Assembly: GCF_001766415.1 (NCBI RefSeq)
Contig: NZ_MKXO01000004.1
Location: 62,001 to 126,000, forward strand
From: Exiguobacterium aurantiacum
GTDB taxonomy: Bacteria; Bacillota; Bacilli; Exiguobacteriales; Exiguobacteriaceae
DNA: 64,000 bases
Direction: 5' to 3'
Shown: one piece after another, positions 23,889 through 32,312 of the stretch
Layout: the number at the start of each line of letters is the position of its first letter
Numbering within the stretch: position 1 is the stretch's first letter
Notes under the pieces: model-generated
Told to the model about the DNA's origin: nothing
The model's input: only the letters and a program-made list of their open reading frames with translations
Database searches by the model: none
Translations under genes and position numbers: made by a program

Positions 23889-25253
23889 TCAATTGCGGAC
23901 GAGAGGTTGTTTGGGCTCAAGAACTGGCCAAAAACCTGAATTCGCCTCGATCATCTCATCTAAAATCTCTTTGGCGTGACGGGCCGACGGGACCGTCTTG
24001 TTCAACGTGAACGCCTGTAGCGCTTTTTCGTAAGATCTCTCGATCGTCGCTTCGACGAGCAGCTTCTCACTGGCGAGCTGTTGCTCCATCAAGCCTTTAT
24101 AGAAGAGCGGGATGTGGCCGACACGAATCGGCTCTGGACCGTGTGACGTGATGTAAGCCGGAACTTCGACCATCGCATCGTCCGGGATGTTGGCGATGGC
24201 GCCATTGTTCTCGACGATGACGAGGTGACGTTCGCGGCGGTCGAACGCGAGCGAGATGGCGACATCGACGATGAAAATTCCATGGACGCCGACGTGGAAC
24301 GCTTCAGGCATCTCGCCTGTTTCGTCGAACGTGCGGATAGCCTCGAATAGTGTCTTCTCTCGACCCGCCATCACCTCGTTGGCACGGGTGTGCTCAGGAT
24401 TCGACCCTTCGACGATATCCGTGCTCATCAAGTAGTACTGCATGTATGGATTCGGGATATATTCCGGGAAGTAATCCATGAGCGGTTTGATGTTCTTATA
24501 CGTCTTCACCCATGAAGGATCTGAATGTTGTACGTCGATCACCGAGATGTCTTCGGTCAATAAACCGAACTTAGCGATATGTTCCCGTAGTTCAGGCAAC
24601 TTGTCTTCCCCGTCGACGAACACTTCCGTGAACCAGCCGAAGTGGTTGAGGCCGAAATAGTTGACCGTCAAATCTTCACGTTCGACCCCGAGCACGGCGG
24701 CCATGTTGCGCATCACGCCGACCGGCATGTCACAGATGTTGAGCACTTTCGCAGTTGGGCGTAAGCGACGAATGCCTTCGGCGACGATTGCGGCTGGGTT
24801 TGAGTAGTTAATGATCCATGCGTCGTTCGCGTAAGCCTCGACGAAGTCGATCAACTCTATCATTGGTTCGATCGTGCGAAGACCGTAGGCGAGTCCGCCT
24901 GGCCCACACGTCTCCTGACCGACGACTTGATGACGGAGTGGGATTTTTTCATCATGCTCCCGCATCTTGTATTTGCCGACCCGCATTTGGGCAAACACGT
25001 AATCCGCATCTGTGAACGCTTCCTTCGGGTCTGTCGTCACGGTGAGTTTCACTTGGTCGGTATGTTGATTGATGACATATTGAACGACTTTCGAGACGGC
25101 GAGTTGGCGATCGGCATCGATGTCGTACAGGCGAATTTCCTTGAGCGGGAATTCTTCGAGCCGTACCATCAGGCTTTTCACGATACCCGGTGTATAGGTG
25201 CTACCGCCACCGACGATTGTTAAGATGAAAGGTGATTGTTGTTTCATGTTCAA
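23889..25253 (-). CDS. malA: 6-phospho-alpha-glucosidase (glycoside hydrolase family 4)
   Basis: 454 residues. Hydrolyses maltose 6-phosphate and similar alpha-glucoside phosphates using NAD and a divalent metal, after import by the neighbouring PTS. It shows the N-terminal Rossmann loop TIVGGGSTYTPGIVKSL, and CGPGGLAYGLRTI with the GH4 active-site segment. The metal-binding motif is NICDMPVGVM, whose CD-P pattern marks the alpha-glucosidase branch, and LNHFGWF follows. It starts 12 nt after malP on the same strand. The name malA/glvA follows B. subtilis. Confidence 0.95.
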   Translation of the reverse strand: MNMKQQSPFILTIVGGGSTYTPGIVKSLMVRLEEFPLKEIRLYDIDADRQLAVSKVVQYVINQHTDQVKLTVTTDPKEAFTDADYVFAQMRVGKYKMREHDEKIPLRHQVVGQETCGPGGLAYGLRTIEPMIELIDFVEAYANDAWIINYSNPAAIVAEGIRRLRPTAKVLNICDMPVGVMRNMAAVLGVEREDLTVNYFGLNHFGWFTEVFVDGEDKLPELREHIAKFGLLTEDISVIDVQHSDPSWVKTYKNIKPLMDYFPEYIPNPYMQYYLMSTDIVEGSNPEHTRANEVMAGREKTLFEAIRTFDETGEMPEAFHVGVHGIFIVDVAISLAFDRRERHLVIVENNGAIANIPDDAMVEVPAYITSHGPEPIRVGHIPLFYKGLMEQQLASEKLLVEATIERSYEKALQAFTLNKTVPSARHAKEILDEMIEANSGFWPVLEPKQPLVRN

Positions 25254-25264
25254 GTTCCTCCTTG

Positions 25265-26827
25265 TTATAATGCTTCTTCGACAGCATCCCGCATTTTCTT
25301 CACATGCAGACCGTATACGACTTGGATGTTGTCTCCTGATGTGATGACTCCTTTGGCCCCGGTCGAGAGCAGCGTCGGCTCATCGATCTTGCTCGTGTCT
25401 TTGACGATGACGCGTAAGCGTGTGTAACAATTGTCCACCGTGTCGATGTTGTCACGGCCGCCAAGACCATCGATGATGACGTGACCGACACCGAGGTCCG
25501 TCGCCGCTGCTTCGCCTGTCTGTTTGGCTTGGTAATCTTTTTTGTCGTAAAGTTTGATGTCTTCTGCTTCATCCCCACGGCCCGGTGTCTTCAAGTCGAG
25601 TTTCAGGATCAGCGTCCGGAAGACGATGAAATATACAGCTGACATGATGAGACCGACCAGGATATACATGTGCCAGTTCGATTTTTCAAGACCGAGCGGC
25701 AAATTGTACAGGACGAAATCGATGGCGCCATTGGCCCCGATTGCGTGGACGTCGAGAAGGTAATAGAGTGTCATCCCGAAACCAGTCAACACAGCATGGA
25801 CGACGAAGAGCAACGGTGCCGTGAACAAGAACGCAAATTCGAGCGGTTCTGTTACTCCGAGTAAGAATGACGTCAAGGCGGCAGGGAAGAGGATGGCTTT
25901 CGCTGCATTCTTCTTAGCTGGTGACGCCGTGACGTACATGGCGAGAGCGGCAGCCGTCAAACCGAACATCTTGGCGATGCCTCGCGCATCCCAGACGGCA
26001 GTCGTGCTCAATTGCGTCACGTCCTGACAGGCCATCTCCGCGAAGTAGATGTTGCGGGCGCCATTATACACTTGTCCGCAAACTTCGGCCGTTCCGCCGA
26101 GCTCCGTATACAGGAACGGGGTGTAGACGAGGTGGTGTAGGCCGGTCGGGATTAAGACCCGCTCCAAGAATCCATACAAGAAGACCCCAAACGCACCAGC
26201 GCTCTTGATGAAGTAGGCCGAACTCGTGATCACGCTTTGCGCATAAGGCCAAACGAACGTCATGGCGAACCCGAGGACGATTGCGGTCGGAATCGCTAGA
26301 ATGACGACGAATCGATGGCCAGAGTAAATGGCCATGACGCCTTCGAATTGAACACCGGAATACTTATTGTGCAGATAACCGACAAGTCCACCGATCAGGA
26401 TTCCGGCGAAGACGCCCATCTCGAGAACTTGCACACCGAGAACCATTCCTTGGCCTGCAGCACGCATCGATTCCGCATCGGCCAAGTTCCCGGTCAGGCT
26501 GAGCGTTAAGTTCATCGCGTTCATGAAAATGATGAACGTGACAAGACCGGTCAACGCGGCGTAGCCTTTATCTTTTTTAGCGAGACCAATCGGAATACCG
26601 ACCGCGAACACGAGTGCGAGGTTGACTAGGATTGCCACGGCACTGCCGGATAATAGTTGTCCGAATCCTTGGATATATGGATTGCTCAAAAATGGGACAT
26701 AAGTCGCTAGGTTCCCGTTACCGAACATGTTCCCGAAGGCGATGAAAAGCCCGACGATTGGTAAAATGAGAACCGGAGCGAACAATGATTTTCCGAAGTC
26801 TTGCAATATGTTGACTGCTCGCTTCAT
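25265..26827 (-). CDS. malP: PTS alpha-glucoside transporter, EIICB (maltose type)
   Basis: 520 residues. The EIIC domain (about 1-400, ten or so membrane segments beginning FGKSLFAPVLILPIVGLFIA) carries the sugar. The EIIB domain (about 435-520) has the phosphocysteine motif in VDNCYTRLRV. No EIIA domain is attached, so one must come from elsewhere in the genome. The start at 26827 is chosen for AAAGGA 9 nt upstream; the ATG at 26833 is too close. A cre-like site lies 29 bp upstream. Confidence 0.95.
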   Translation of the reverse strand: MKRAVNILQDFGKSLFAPVLILPIVGLFIAFGNMFGNGNLATYVPFLSNPYIQGFGQLLSGSAVAILVNLALVFAVGIPIGLAKKDKGYAALTGLVTFIIFMNAMNLTLSLTGNLADAESMRAAGQGMVLGVQVLEMGVFAGILIGGLVGYLHNKYSGVQFEGVMAIYSGHRFVVILAIPTAIVLGFAMTFVWPYAQSVITSSAYFIKSAGAFGVFLYGFLERVLIPTGLHHLVYTPFLYTELGGTAEVCGQVYNGARNIYFAEMACQDVTQLSTTAVWDARGIAKMFGLTAAALAMYVTASPAKKNAAKAILFPAALTSFLLGVTEPLEFAFLFTAPLLFVVHAVLTGFGMTLYYLLDVHAIGANGAIDFVLYNLPLGLEKSNWHMYILVGLIMSAVYFIVFRTLILKLDLKTPGRGDEAEDIKLYDKKDYQAKQTGEAAATDLGVGHVIIDGLGGRDNIDTVDNCYTRLRVIVKDTSKIDEPTLLSTGAKGVITSGDNIQVVYGLHVKKMRDAVEEAL

Positions 26828-26855
26828 AAACATCCATCCTTTGACATATCATTTT

Positions 26856-26870
26856 TGTAAGCGCTTTACA
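26856..26870 (-). promoter_or_regulatory. cre-like site before malP
   Basis: TGTAAGCGCTTTACA is nearly palindromic and differs from the CcpA consensus by one position or insertion. It is well placed to give catabolite repression of malP-malA. Confidence 0.6.
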
Positions 26871-26920
26871 AATTGAATACTACCATGGGGAAAAGGGGAA
26901 TCGAATAGGTAGCACGCACA

Positions 26921-26951
26921 AAAAAACACGTTTCAACGAATGAAACATGTT
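26921..26951 (-). terminator. Terminator of the DUF1572 gene (minus strand)
   Basis: AACACGTTTCA (26925-26935) pairs with TGAAACATGTT (26941-26951) across ACGAA; on the minus strand it ends in seven T's. It separates the degraded DUF1572 gene from the malP promoter. Confidence 0.78.
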
Positions 26952-27098
26952 TCGCGTTTGTGAAGTAACATGCAAGGAAGGAAAAGGCTTGTCATAGGGA
27001 TGATGCGCTTATGTCGGTACCCTATAAAAACAATGGGCTGGCGTCCGAACACCTGGTGACAGCGGACGCGTGTGGTGAACGCGACGAGCGCCGCCATG

Positions 27099-27598
27099 TC
27101 AGCGCTGATGCGGCAACGGAATCGTCAACACGTTCCAGGTCTCTCCGGCGAATACCTTCGCCAAGTAGACGATCTGGCCGACGTGATAGCTGTAGTGGGA
27201 GACTTGCTTCTCGATCGCCCAGATGACGCTCTTCTCTTCACCGCGGATGAACACGGTCTTACACCGATGTCGTCCGGTGTGAGGCTCGCCAAGACATCGT
27301 CTAACAGTTGCCAACGCTCGTCCCACGTCGCCATCAGCTCGGTGCGGGACAACTGTTGGTCCTCGAACTCGGCGTCGCGGTTCCGGTCCGGTTTCTCCCC
27401 GTCGGTCGTCAAGAAGTCGGTCCAACGTGATAACATGTTGTTCGAGATATGTTGCACGATGACGGCGAGCGAGAGCGTGTCCGGTGCGAGCACGCGATGC
27501 AGGTCGTCATCACTTACTTGATTGAGCGCGCTTTCTGCGAGCTGTTTCTGTTCTTGGAAGATGCTTCGTACTTCGGTTAGGTAACGTTGTTCAAACAT
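27099..27598 (-). pseudogene. DUF1572 (DinB-superfamily) gene with a frameshift
   Basis: About 165 residues if read through. The first part (27598 to about 27262) encodes the N-terminal helices (LTEVRSIFQEQKQLAESALN, IVQHISNNMLSRWTDFL). The C-terminal part is in the +1 frame (about 27260 to 27099), with FIRGEEKSVIWAIEKQVSHY and HVGQIVYLAKVFAGETWNVL. The halves meet at LTPDDIGV/KTVFIRG, where loss of one A in a short A-run would explain the break. DinB-like proteins are metal-binding hydrolase or transferase folds; this family's job is unknown. The rest is well preserved, so the shift is either recent or a sequencing error. Confidence 0.82.
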
Positions 27599-27680
27599 AT
27601 GACGTCCTCCTTTTCATTCATATAAACAATACCCCGAAAAATCTTCGGTGAAAACAATAGTAAAATAACGAAATGCGATT

Positions 27681-27686
27681 TATAAT
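27681..27686 (+). promoter_or_regulatory. TATAAT -10 box of the candidate small RNA
   Basis: A perfect TATAAT lies upstream of a structured, gene-free stretch. The -35 is poor, so activation may need another factor. Confidence 0.5.
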
Positions 27687-27692
27687 GGAGTA

Positions 27693-27847
27693 GAACCGTG
27701 CAAGACGCCACCGCGTGATCGGTTCTTGGGTGCCCTGTTTAGGTTTTGTCGCGAGTCAGATCGCGCGTATCTCCTTTCGGTTTGGGGGTTCATCCGTTAA
27801 GAGGGTCGATCGCGTTTGTCCGTGAGTGGATGAGCGCGGTTTTTTTG
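27693..27847 (+). ncRNA. Candidate small structured RNA (~155 nt)
   Basis: No open frame is supported. The stretch has a promoter -10 at its left end and an intrinsic terminator at its right end. Internal pairings include AGAACCG with CGGTTCT near the 5' end and CGCGA with TCGCG in the middle. The terminator pairs CGCGTTTGTCC with GGATGAGCGCG and is followed by seven T's. The next plus-strand gene is far away, so it is not a leader. I could not match it to 6S, tmRNA, SRP RNA, RNase P RNA or a common riboswitch. Confidence 0.5.
27811..27847 (+). terminator. Terminator of the candidate small RNA
   Basis: CGCGTTTGTCC (27811-27821) and GGATGAGCGCG (27828-27838) form an 11-bp stem with three G-T pairs; seven T's follow. 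Confidence 0.75.
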
Positions 27848-27853
27848 TATGCG

Positions 27854-27881
27854 AAAAGGGAAAGCCGCGGCTTTCCCTTTT
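27854..27881. terminator. Perfect 28-bp palindrome ending the minus-strand flagellin-module operon
   Basis: Halves 27854-27867 and 27868-27881 (AAAAGGGAAAGCCG and its complement) are exact. It overlaps the stop codon of the DUF2225 gene. T's on both strands make it usable in both directions. Confidence 0.85.
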
Positions 27882-28545
27882 AGGCGTGCTCGGCCCGAAA
27901 GTCTTCCCAATGATCCTTCGCTTGCGTCCGGATCCGTTCTGATACTTCCTTGCTGCCGAGCAAGATCCCGTACCAACGCCGGGCGTCCTCATACAGACCG
28001 AGGGCGGCCGACAAGTCGGCGATCCGCAACATGAGCTGATCGTACGGCAGGCCGGTCCGAATCTGGTCGGTATAGGCTTCCTGCACTTCGTTATATTTAT
28101 CGAGCGTCCGCTGCATCCATTCCTTCTCGGCCGCCCCGTTCCCGATCAAGCGGTTCATCCAGACGAGACGCATCCCGAGCATGGCGACGACCGACGGCTT
28201 CTGTCCGCTCAGCTGCGCCGTCATGACGGCGAACTTGTACAGTTGGATGACGTGCTCGGGCGTGCGGTCGCCTTCGAGCGTCTCCGGGTTGACCCGGGAC
28301 AAATAGTTCGTCTCGAGCGCCTCGCGGTTGTTTTTGCGGACTTTATCGAATGAGTCGTGGAAGACGAGGTGGCAATGGCTGCAGACGACCGGCTCATACA
28401 AGTACGGGTTTTCGCCGTCGTATGTCGTATAGCCGTCCTTCGCGACTTCTTGCGGCCGGATATGGCGCGATAAGATGCGTGGTGTCACACTTTCCTTCAA
28501 ACAGTACGGGCATTTCACTTTCTTCGAAAACAAATGTTCAGCCAT
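27880..28545 (-). CDS. DUF2225 family protein
   Basis: 221 residues. The N-terminus holds two cysteine pairs (CPYC at about 12-15 and CSHC at about 55-58), probably a zinc site. The remainder is a TPR-like helical domain (LYKFAVMTAQLSGQ, WMNRLIGNGAAEKEWMQRTL, DLSAALGLYEDARRWYGILL). Function is unknown in the family. Last gene of the six-gene minus-strand unit, 8 nt behind YaaR. Confidence 0.85.
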   Translation of the reverse strand: MAEHLFSKKVKCPYCLKESVTPRILSRHIRPQEVAKDGYTTYDGENPYLYEPVVCSHCHLVFHDSFDKVRKNNREALETNYLSRVNPETLEGDRTPEHVIQLYKFAVMTAQLSGQKPSVVAMLGMRLVWMNRLIGNGAAEKEWMQRTLDKYNEVQEAYTDQIRTGLPYDQLMLRIADLSAALGLYEDARRWYGILLGSKEVSERIRTQAKDHWEDFRAEHA

Positions 28546-28553
28546 ACGTCACC

Positions 28554-28997
28554 TCATACGTACACGTTGACGAGAAGTCCGCGGATCTCACCGACTTGGT
28601 CGAGGAGCGACAGGCGTGACGCTTCTCCTGAGATGACCTGGTCCGTCAGTGCGAGCAGTTTCTGGTCGACCTGCTCGACGATCTTATAGATCTTGGCTCG
28701 GCCCCGGCGGTTGAACCCGCGTTTGTCTTCGAGGCTGAGCGCCGCGTCAACGGCGTCTTTCATAAAGTCTTTGATCAATCGTTTATATTCGGTGAGCGAC
28801 TCGACCGTCTGGCTCTCGGCGAGGAGCTCACCTTGATCGTGAATGGCCGCGATCTGGCGCTGGAAGCGCTCGTATTCGCGGTCTTCGCGTTTTTGTCCAA
28901 TCACGTTCTGGAACGAGACGCCAGGTTCCGCGTCAGGCCGCTTGGCTTTGCCCGCGCCGTGAAGCGACTGGGTCTCCATAATTCGACGAATGTCCAT
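28554..28997 (-). CDS. yaaR: YaaR family protein (DUF327)
   Basis: 147-residue DUF327 protein, function unknown, widely found near flagellar or flagellin genes. Conserved patterns are the N-terminal SFQNVIGQ segment, LTEYKRLIKDFMKDAVDAAL and the terminal KIVEQVDQKLLALTDQV. It is helical and soluble. It sits between the fifth flagellin (22-nt gap) and the DUF2225 gene, hinting at a link with filament assembly, but this is inference. Confidence 0.88.
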   Translation of the reverse strand: MDIRRIMETQSLHGAGKAKRPDAEPGVSFQNVIGQKREDREYERFQRQIAAIHDQGELLAESQTVESLTEYKRLIKDFMKDAVDAALSLEDKRGFNRRGRAKIYKIVEQVDQKLLALTDQVISGEASRLSLLDQVGEIRGLLVNVYV

Positions 28998-29019
28998 CAG
29001 GCCTCGTCCTTTCTGTAAG

Positions 29020-29844
29020 TTAGTTCAACAATTGTAACACGCCTTGCGGCAACGCGTTCGACTGGGCGATCATCGCCATGCCGGACTGGTTCAAGATGTT
29101 GAGGCGGGCGAAGTCCATCATCTCGCGGGCCATGTCGGCGTCGCGGATGCGTGACTCAGACGCGGTCAAGTTCTCTGAACCGATCGTGACGACACCGATG
29201 TTCGCTTCCAACCGGTTTTGAATGGCCCCGAGCTTCGAGCGTTCGAGGGAGACGTCGTTGATCGCTTTATCGAACTTGGCGATGGCGTCGTTTGCGCCGC
29301 CTGGTGTCGTGACGTCGAGCCCGTCGATGCCGAGCGCTTCCGCGCGCATATCGGCGACGTTCAAGACGACGCCTTCACCGCTGCCGGCCCCGAGTTGGAA
29401 GAAGAGTGTCTCGTTCCCGGCGACATAGTCACCGTTCATGATCTTCTTCGAGTTGAACTCGGTCGACTCGGCGATGCGGGACACTTCTTCTGTCAAGGCA
29501 CTGATCTCTTCTTGGATCGCTTTCGTATCGTCCGGGCTCAACGTCCCGTTCGCAGCTTGGACTGACAGTTCGCGCATGCGCTGCAGGAGCGAGTGCGTCT
29601 CGTTCATGCCGCCCTCGAGCGTCTGCGTGAGCGAGATACCGTCGAGCGTGTTGCGCTCGGCCATCGACAACGAGTCGAGGCGCATCCGCATCTTCTCGGA
29701 GATGGCGAGACCGGCCGCGTCGTCCGACGCCTTGTTGATACGGACGCCACTCGAGAGCCGGTCCATCGTCTTCTTCATCGTCGTCTGGTTGAGCGACAGC
29801 GACGTATAGGCTTTCAACGCTTGAATGTTATTGGTAATTTTCAT
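29020..29844 (-). CDS. Flagellin 5, divergent, in a separate cluster
   Basis: 274-residue flagellin. The N-terminus begins MKITNNIQALKAY and carries [20 protein letters not shown]; the C-terminus has SESRIRDADMAREMMDFARL and ends in LQLLN instead of LQLLR. It is more GC-rich than flagellins 1-4 and clearly distinct (for example NTLDGISLTQTLEGGMNETH). Its first 17 nt overlap the end of fliS2, so translation is coupled to a dedicated chaperone. No SigD promoter is next to it; it relies on the upstream gene unit. Confidence 0.95.
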   Translation of the reverse strand: MKITNNIQALKAYTSLSLNQTTMKKTMDRLSSGVRINKASDDAAGLAISEKMRMRLDSLSMAERNTLDGISLTQTLEGGMNETHSLLQRMRELSVQAANGTLSPDDTKAIQEEISALTEEVSRIAESTEFNSKKIMNGDYVAGNETLFFQLGAGSGEGVVLNVADMRAEALGIDGLDVTTPGGANDAIAKFDKAINDVSLERSKLGAIQNRLEANIGVVTIGSENLTASESRIRDADMAREMMDFARLNILNQSGMAMIAQSNALPQGVLQLLN

Positions 29845-30208
29845 AACGGTTTCCTCCTACGTGTGCGGGTTGGAGCCGGGCCTTTTCGATGGCCTCGTCC
29901 CACGTCATCTCTAAGTTGGTCGCGAGCGAGTGGAGCTCTTCGATTTTACCTAAGTCTTGTTCGATCAGCGCCTCGAGGCTGCCTTTCGCCATATACAAAT
30001 ACAATTCCTCGAGCTGGGCCGAGATGATGCCGCCGCCGTCATGAAGTCCTTGGTACAGTTTAGCGAGCAGTTCGCGCGCTTGGCGCAGATGACGGTTGCG
30101 CTCGGCAATCGTCGCGGTCAGCGCGGTCTCGTAATGGTAGGTGAGCGCGTGGAGCATCGCTTGCGTCAACTCCTCCGGGCTCATTTCATATAATCGGTTC
30201 GAATTCAT
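29828..30208 (-). CDS. Second FliS-like flagellin chaperone
   Basis: 126 residues of FliS type: MLHALTYHYETALTAT, AKLYQGLHDGGGIISAQLEE, LYLYMAKGSLEALIEQDL and LEMTWDEAIEKARL near the end. It differs much from FliS at 19359. It overlaps ylqH by 4 nt at its start and the fifth flagellin by 17 nt at its end, a strong sign that it serves that flagellin. Binding remains inference. Confidence 0.88.
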   Translation of the reverse strand: MNSNRLYEMSPEELTQAMLHALTYHYETALTATIAERNRHLRQARELLAKLYQGLHDGGGIISAQLEELYLYMAKGSLEALIEQDLGKIEELHSLATNLEMTWDEAIEKARLQPAHVGGNRYENYQ

Positions 30209-30495
30209 GATTGTTCTCCTTTGATTGAGTCAAGTTCTTCTATTAAAAGCAGCACTTCGGCCATGACGTCATATAGTTCCGGCGGGATGGCATCCCCGAG
30301 GTCAAGGTCGAGCAGGTGGCCGAGGAGCGAATGGTCGTGCTCGATGGCCACACCGCGCGAGCGTGCCTCTTCCAAAATCTTGTCGGCGACGGCACCTGTG
30401 CCGCGGGCAACGATGACCGGGGCCCGGTCGGTCGTCTCGTCATAACGGACGACGGCGGCCGTCTTACGTTTCGTCAAATCCATGCGTTGATACAT
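30205..30495 (-). CDS. ylqH: Stand-alone FlhB C-terminal-domain protein (YlqH type)
   Basis: 96 residues resembling the cytoplasmic domain of FlhB/YscU after the self-cleavage site (RKTAAVVRYDETTDRAPVIV, ARGTGAVADKILEEARSRGV, DAIPPELYDVMAEVL). No membrane part and no NPTH cleavage motif are present. In flagella, FlhB-C with FliK decides which substrates pass; a free domain could compete or act as a substrate-specific receptor. SD GGAGG is 5 nt from the ATG. It follows the FliK-like gene with a 9-nt gap, as ylqG-ylqH do in B. subtilis. Confidence 0.85.
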   Translation of the reverse strand: MYQRMDLTKRKTAAVVRYDETTDRAPVIVARGTGAVADKILEEARSRGVAIEHDHSLLGHLLDLDLGDAIPPELYDVMAEVLLLIEELDSIKGEQS

Positions 30496-30504
30496 AAGGG
30501 CCTC

Positions 30505-32220
30505 CTAGATTCTAAAGTCATAGCCGGTCGTCTGTGTGCGCTCTGGTTCGACTTCGACTTTCTCGGCTTTCGTCAACGGGCGGAACTGGGTCGTCACGCT
30601 CCGGTAGCCGATCGCTTCGAGCGTCGTCTCGATCTTGCCGAGCAGCGGTCGCGCGATCCGTTCGACCGTCGGGTCATCATGTTCGAGTGTGAGCCGGAGG
30701 TTGCGGTCGAGTGCTTCGACTTTCACGCCGATCTCGCCTAAGCGAGGTGTCTCGAGCCGGATGTAGAGGACACTGTTCTCCCAATCGACGACGTCGCCGG
30801 CTTCCCGGTTTTGGATGTGGACGTGGATGCCGGTGTCGATCTCCTGGACTTTCCCCGGCAGGGAGAGCAGGAGCTGATGGAGCTGCCCGCCGTCGAGCCG
30901 GTTGATCGTCTGTTGGACTTGGAAGAACGAGGCGAGGCGCGCCGCTTCCGGTGACGCCGCCTCCGATCGGACCGATAGTGCCGATGCCTGCACGGCTTGC
31001 GACGTTTGTGCTTGCGCCTGTTGCGCGGCCGTCTGGACGCGCTGCGCCGTCTCTTGGACGTGGCGGCCTGACAGGTTGGCGTCAAGGCGGAGCGGTGTCA
31101 CGTGGACCTCACCGGCACGAGTGGCGCCATGCGGGATGTATTCGACGCGGACCTGGTTCGGCACGTAGCGGAACTCGTTCAACGCCGTGCGCACGTCTTT
31201 GATGAGGGCGGCACTCTCGGCAGGCTTCGTCGACAACAGTGACAAGGCGACGTCGAGCTTCGCCGTCATCGCGACGAGCGTTTTCTCTTGCCTAGCGTCG
31301 GTATGTAACAGCGCGTCCGTCTTTTGGATGAGCTGCGTCAGACGCGTCCCGACCGTCTCTAAGGCAGGGCGGGCCAAATGCGGTTTGGTCTCGACGAGCG
31401 CCGCGACTTGTCCGAGCTGTTTCGTCACGGTCGCCTGTTCTGCGCGGAACGTGTTCGTCACGGCAGCGAGATGCGTCGTCACTTCCCTGACCACGACTTG
31501 GCGTCCGCCTACGGGCGGCAAGGCTTCCCTCGGTTCGGGACGGGCGGGTGGTGCGGCCGGGAGTTCTTTGATCAGCCGGTCGACCGTCTCCGGTGTCGGT
31601 GTGACCCGTTCTGTGGCCGGGCGCGACAAGTTGACGAGTTCGACGTAGCGCTCTTTTTGCGGGTACGGCGCGTCCGGTGTCGGCACCTTAAGTTGACGTT
31701 TCGCTTCATCTAATGAAGCGACCGCGATGTCACGGGCCACGTCCGGTTTGACGACGGGTGCGTCCATCGTGCGCAAGAACAAGACGGCGTCGCGCATGTC
31801 ACCTTTGAAGACGGTCTCGAGCAAGCGGACCGTGTCCTCGTTCATAGGCAGGCGTCCCGATTGGATCAAGCGGCTGACGGCGCTCCGCACTTCGGGCGGG
31901 AGCGATGCGAGCAGCGCTTGGATTTTCGTATCGACTTTCGTCTCAGGTTTCGTCCCTTGCGCCGGTGCGTCCGTCGTCTCCGTTTCTTGTTTGACGACGA
32001 CGGTCCCGAGCAACACCCCGTCCTCTTCGACGAGCATTAGTTGGAACGGGTTCGTCTTCGGCAGCCCGTCTTTGAACGTGACCTCGACTTGTTCGCCGCC
32101 GACCTTGACGATGGCCGTGTCAGGACCGGTCTGTTTGACGATTTCAGCTTTATAGACGCGGTTCATCTGGACACCCGCGTTCGCGGCTACGGTTGTAGCG
32201 AGTTGCGCTTGGATTTGCAT
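30505..32220 (-). CDS. ylqG: YlqG-type FliK-like protein
   Basis: 571 residues. An N-terminal domain of about 80 residues (VYKAEIVKQTGPDTAIVKVG) is followed by a long low-complexity, Q/T/A-rich helical middle. A FliK-type C-terminal domain (about 480-550; LYIRLETPRLGEIGVKVEAL, then LLGKIETTLEAIGYR) follows, as in hook-length control proteins. The start at 32220 has GAGGTG 6 nt upstream; longer frames to 32511 run through the comK 3' end and terminator. It heads the six-gene module with FlhB-C-like, FliS2, flagellin 5, YaaR and DUF2225. Confidence 0.8.
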   Translation of the reverse strand: MQIQAQLATTVAANAGVQMNRVYKAEIVKQTGPDTAIVKVGGEQVEVTFKDGLPKTNPFQLMLVEEDGVLLGTVVVKQETETTDAPAQGTKPETKVDTKIQALLASLPPEVRSAVSRLIQSGRLPMNEDTVRLLETVFKGDMRDAVLFLRTMDAPVVKPDVARDIAVASLDEAKRQLKVPTPDAPYPQKERYVELVNLSRPATERVTPTPETVDRLIKELPAAPPARPEPREALPPVGGRQVVVREVTTHLAAVTNTFRAEQATVTKQLGQVAALVETKPHLARPALETVGTRLTQLIQKTDALLHTDARQEKTLVAMTAKLDVALSLLSTKPAESAALIKDVRTALNEFRYVPNQVRVEYIPHGATRAGEVHVTPLRLDANLSGRHVQETAQRVQTAAQQAQAQTSQAVQASALSVRSEAASPEAARLASFFQVQQTINRLDGGQLHQLLLSLPGKVQEIDTGIHVHIQNREAGDVVDWENSVLYIRLETPRLGEIGVKVEALDRNLRLTLEHDDPTVERIARPLLGKIETTLEAIGYRSVTTQFRPLTKAEKVEVEPERTQTTGYDFRI

Positions 32221-32280
32221 TGTTGTCACCTCGACCAATATATCGACCTCTTTTTCAAAAAGTGAAGCAAAATCACCATA

Positions 32281-32308
32281 AAAAAACCTCCCGTCAAACG
32301 ACGGAAGG
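32281..32308 (-). terminator. comK terminator (minus strand)
   Basis: CCTCCCGTC (32287-32295) pairs with GACGGAAGG (32300-32308) around AAAC; on the minus strand it ends in T's. It separates comK from the YlqG unit. Confidence 0.82.
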
Positions 32309-32312
32309 CAGG

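Noticed and set aside
27693-27847. Reading the structured stretch as a T-box or other riboswitch leader
   Set aside because: No GGTGG/ACCGCG T-box core or known aptamer motif, and no plus-strand gene follows its terminator.
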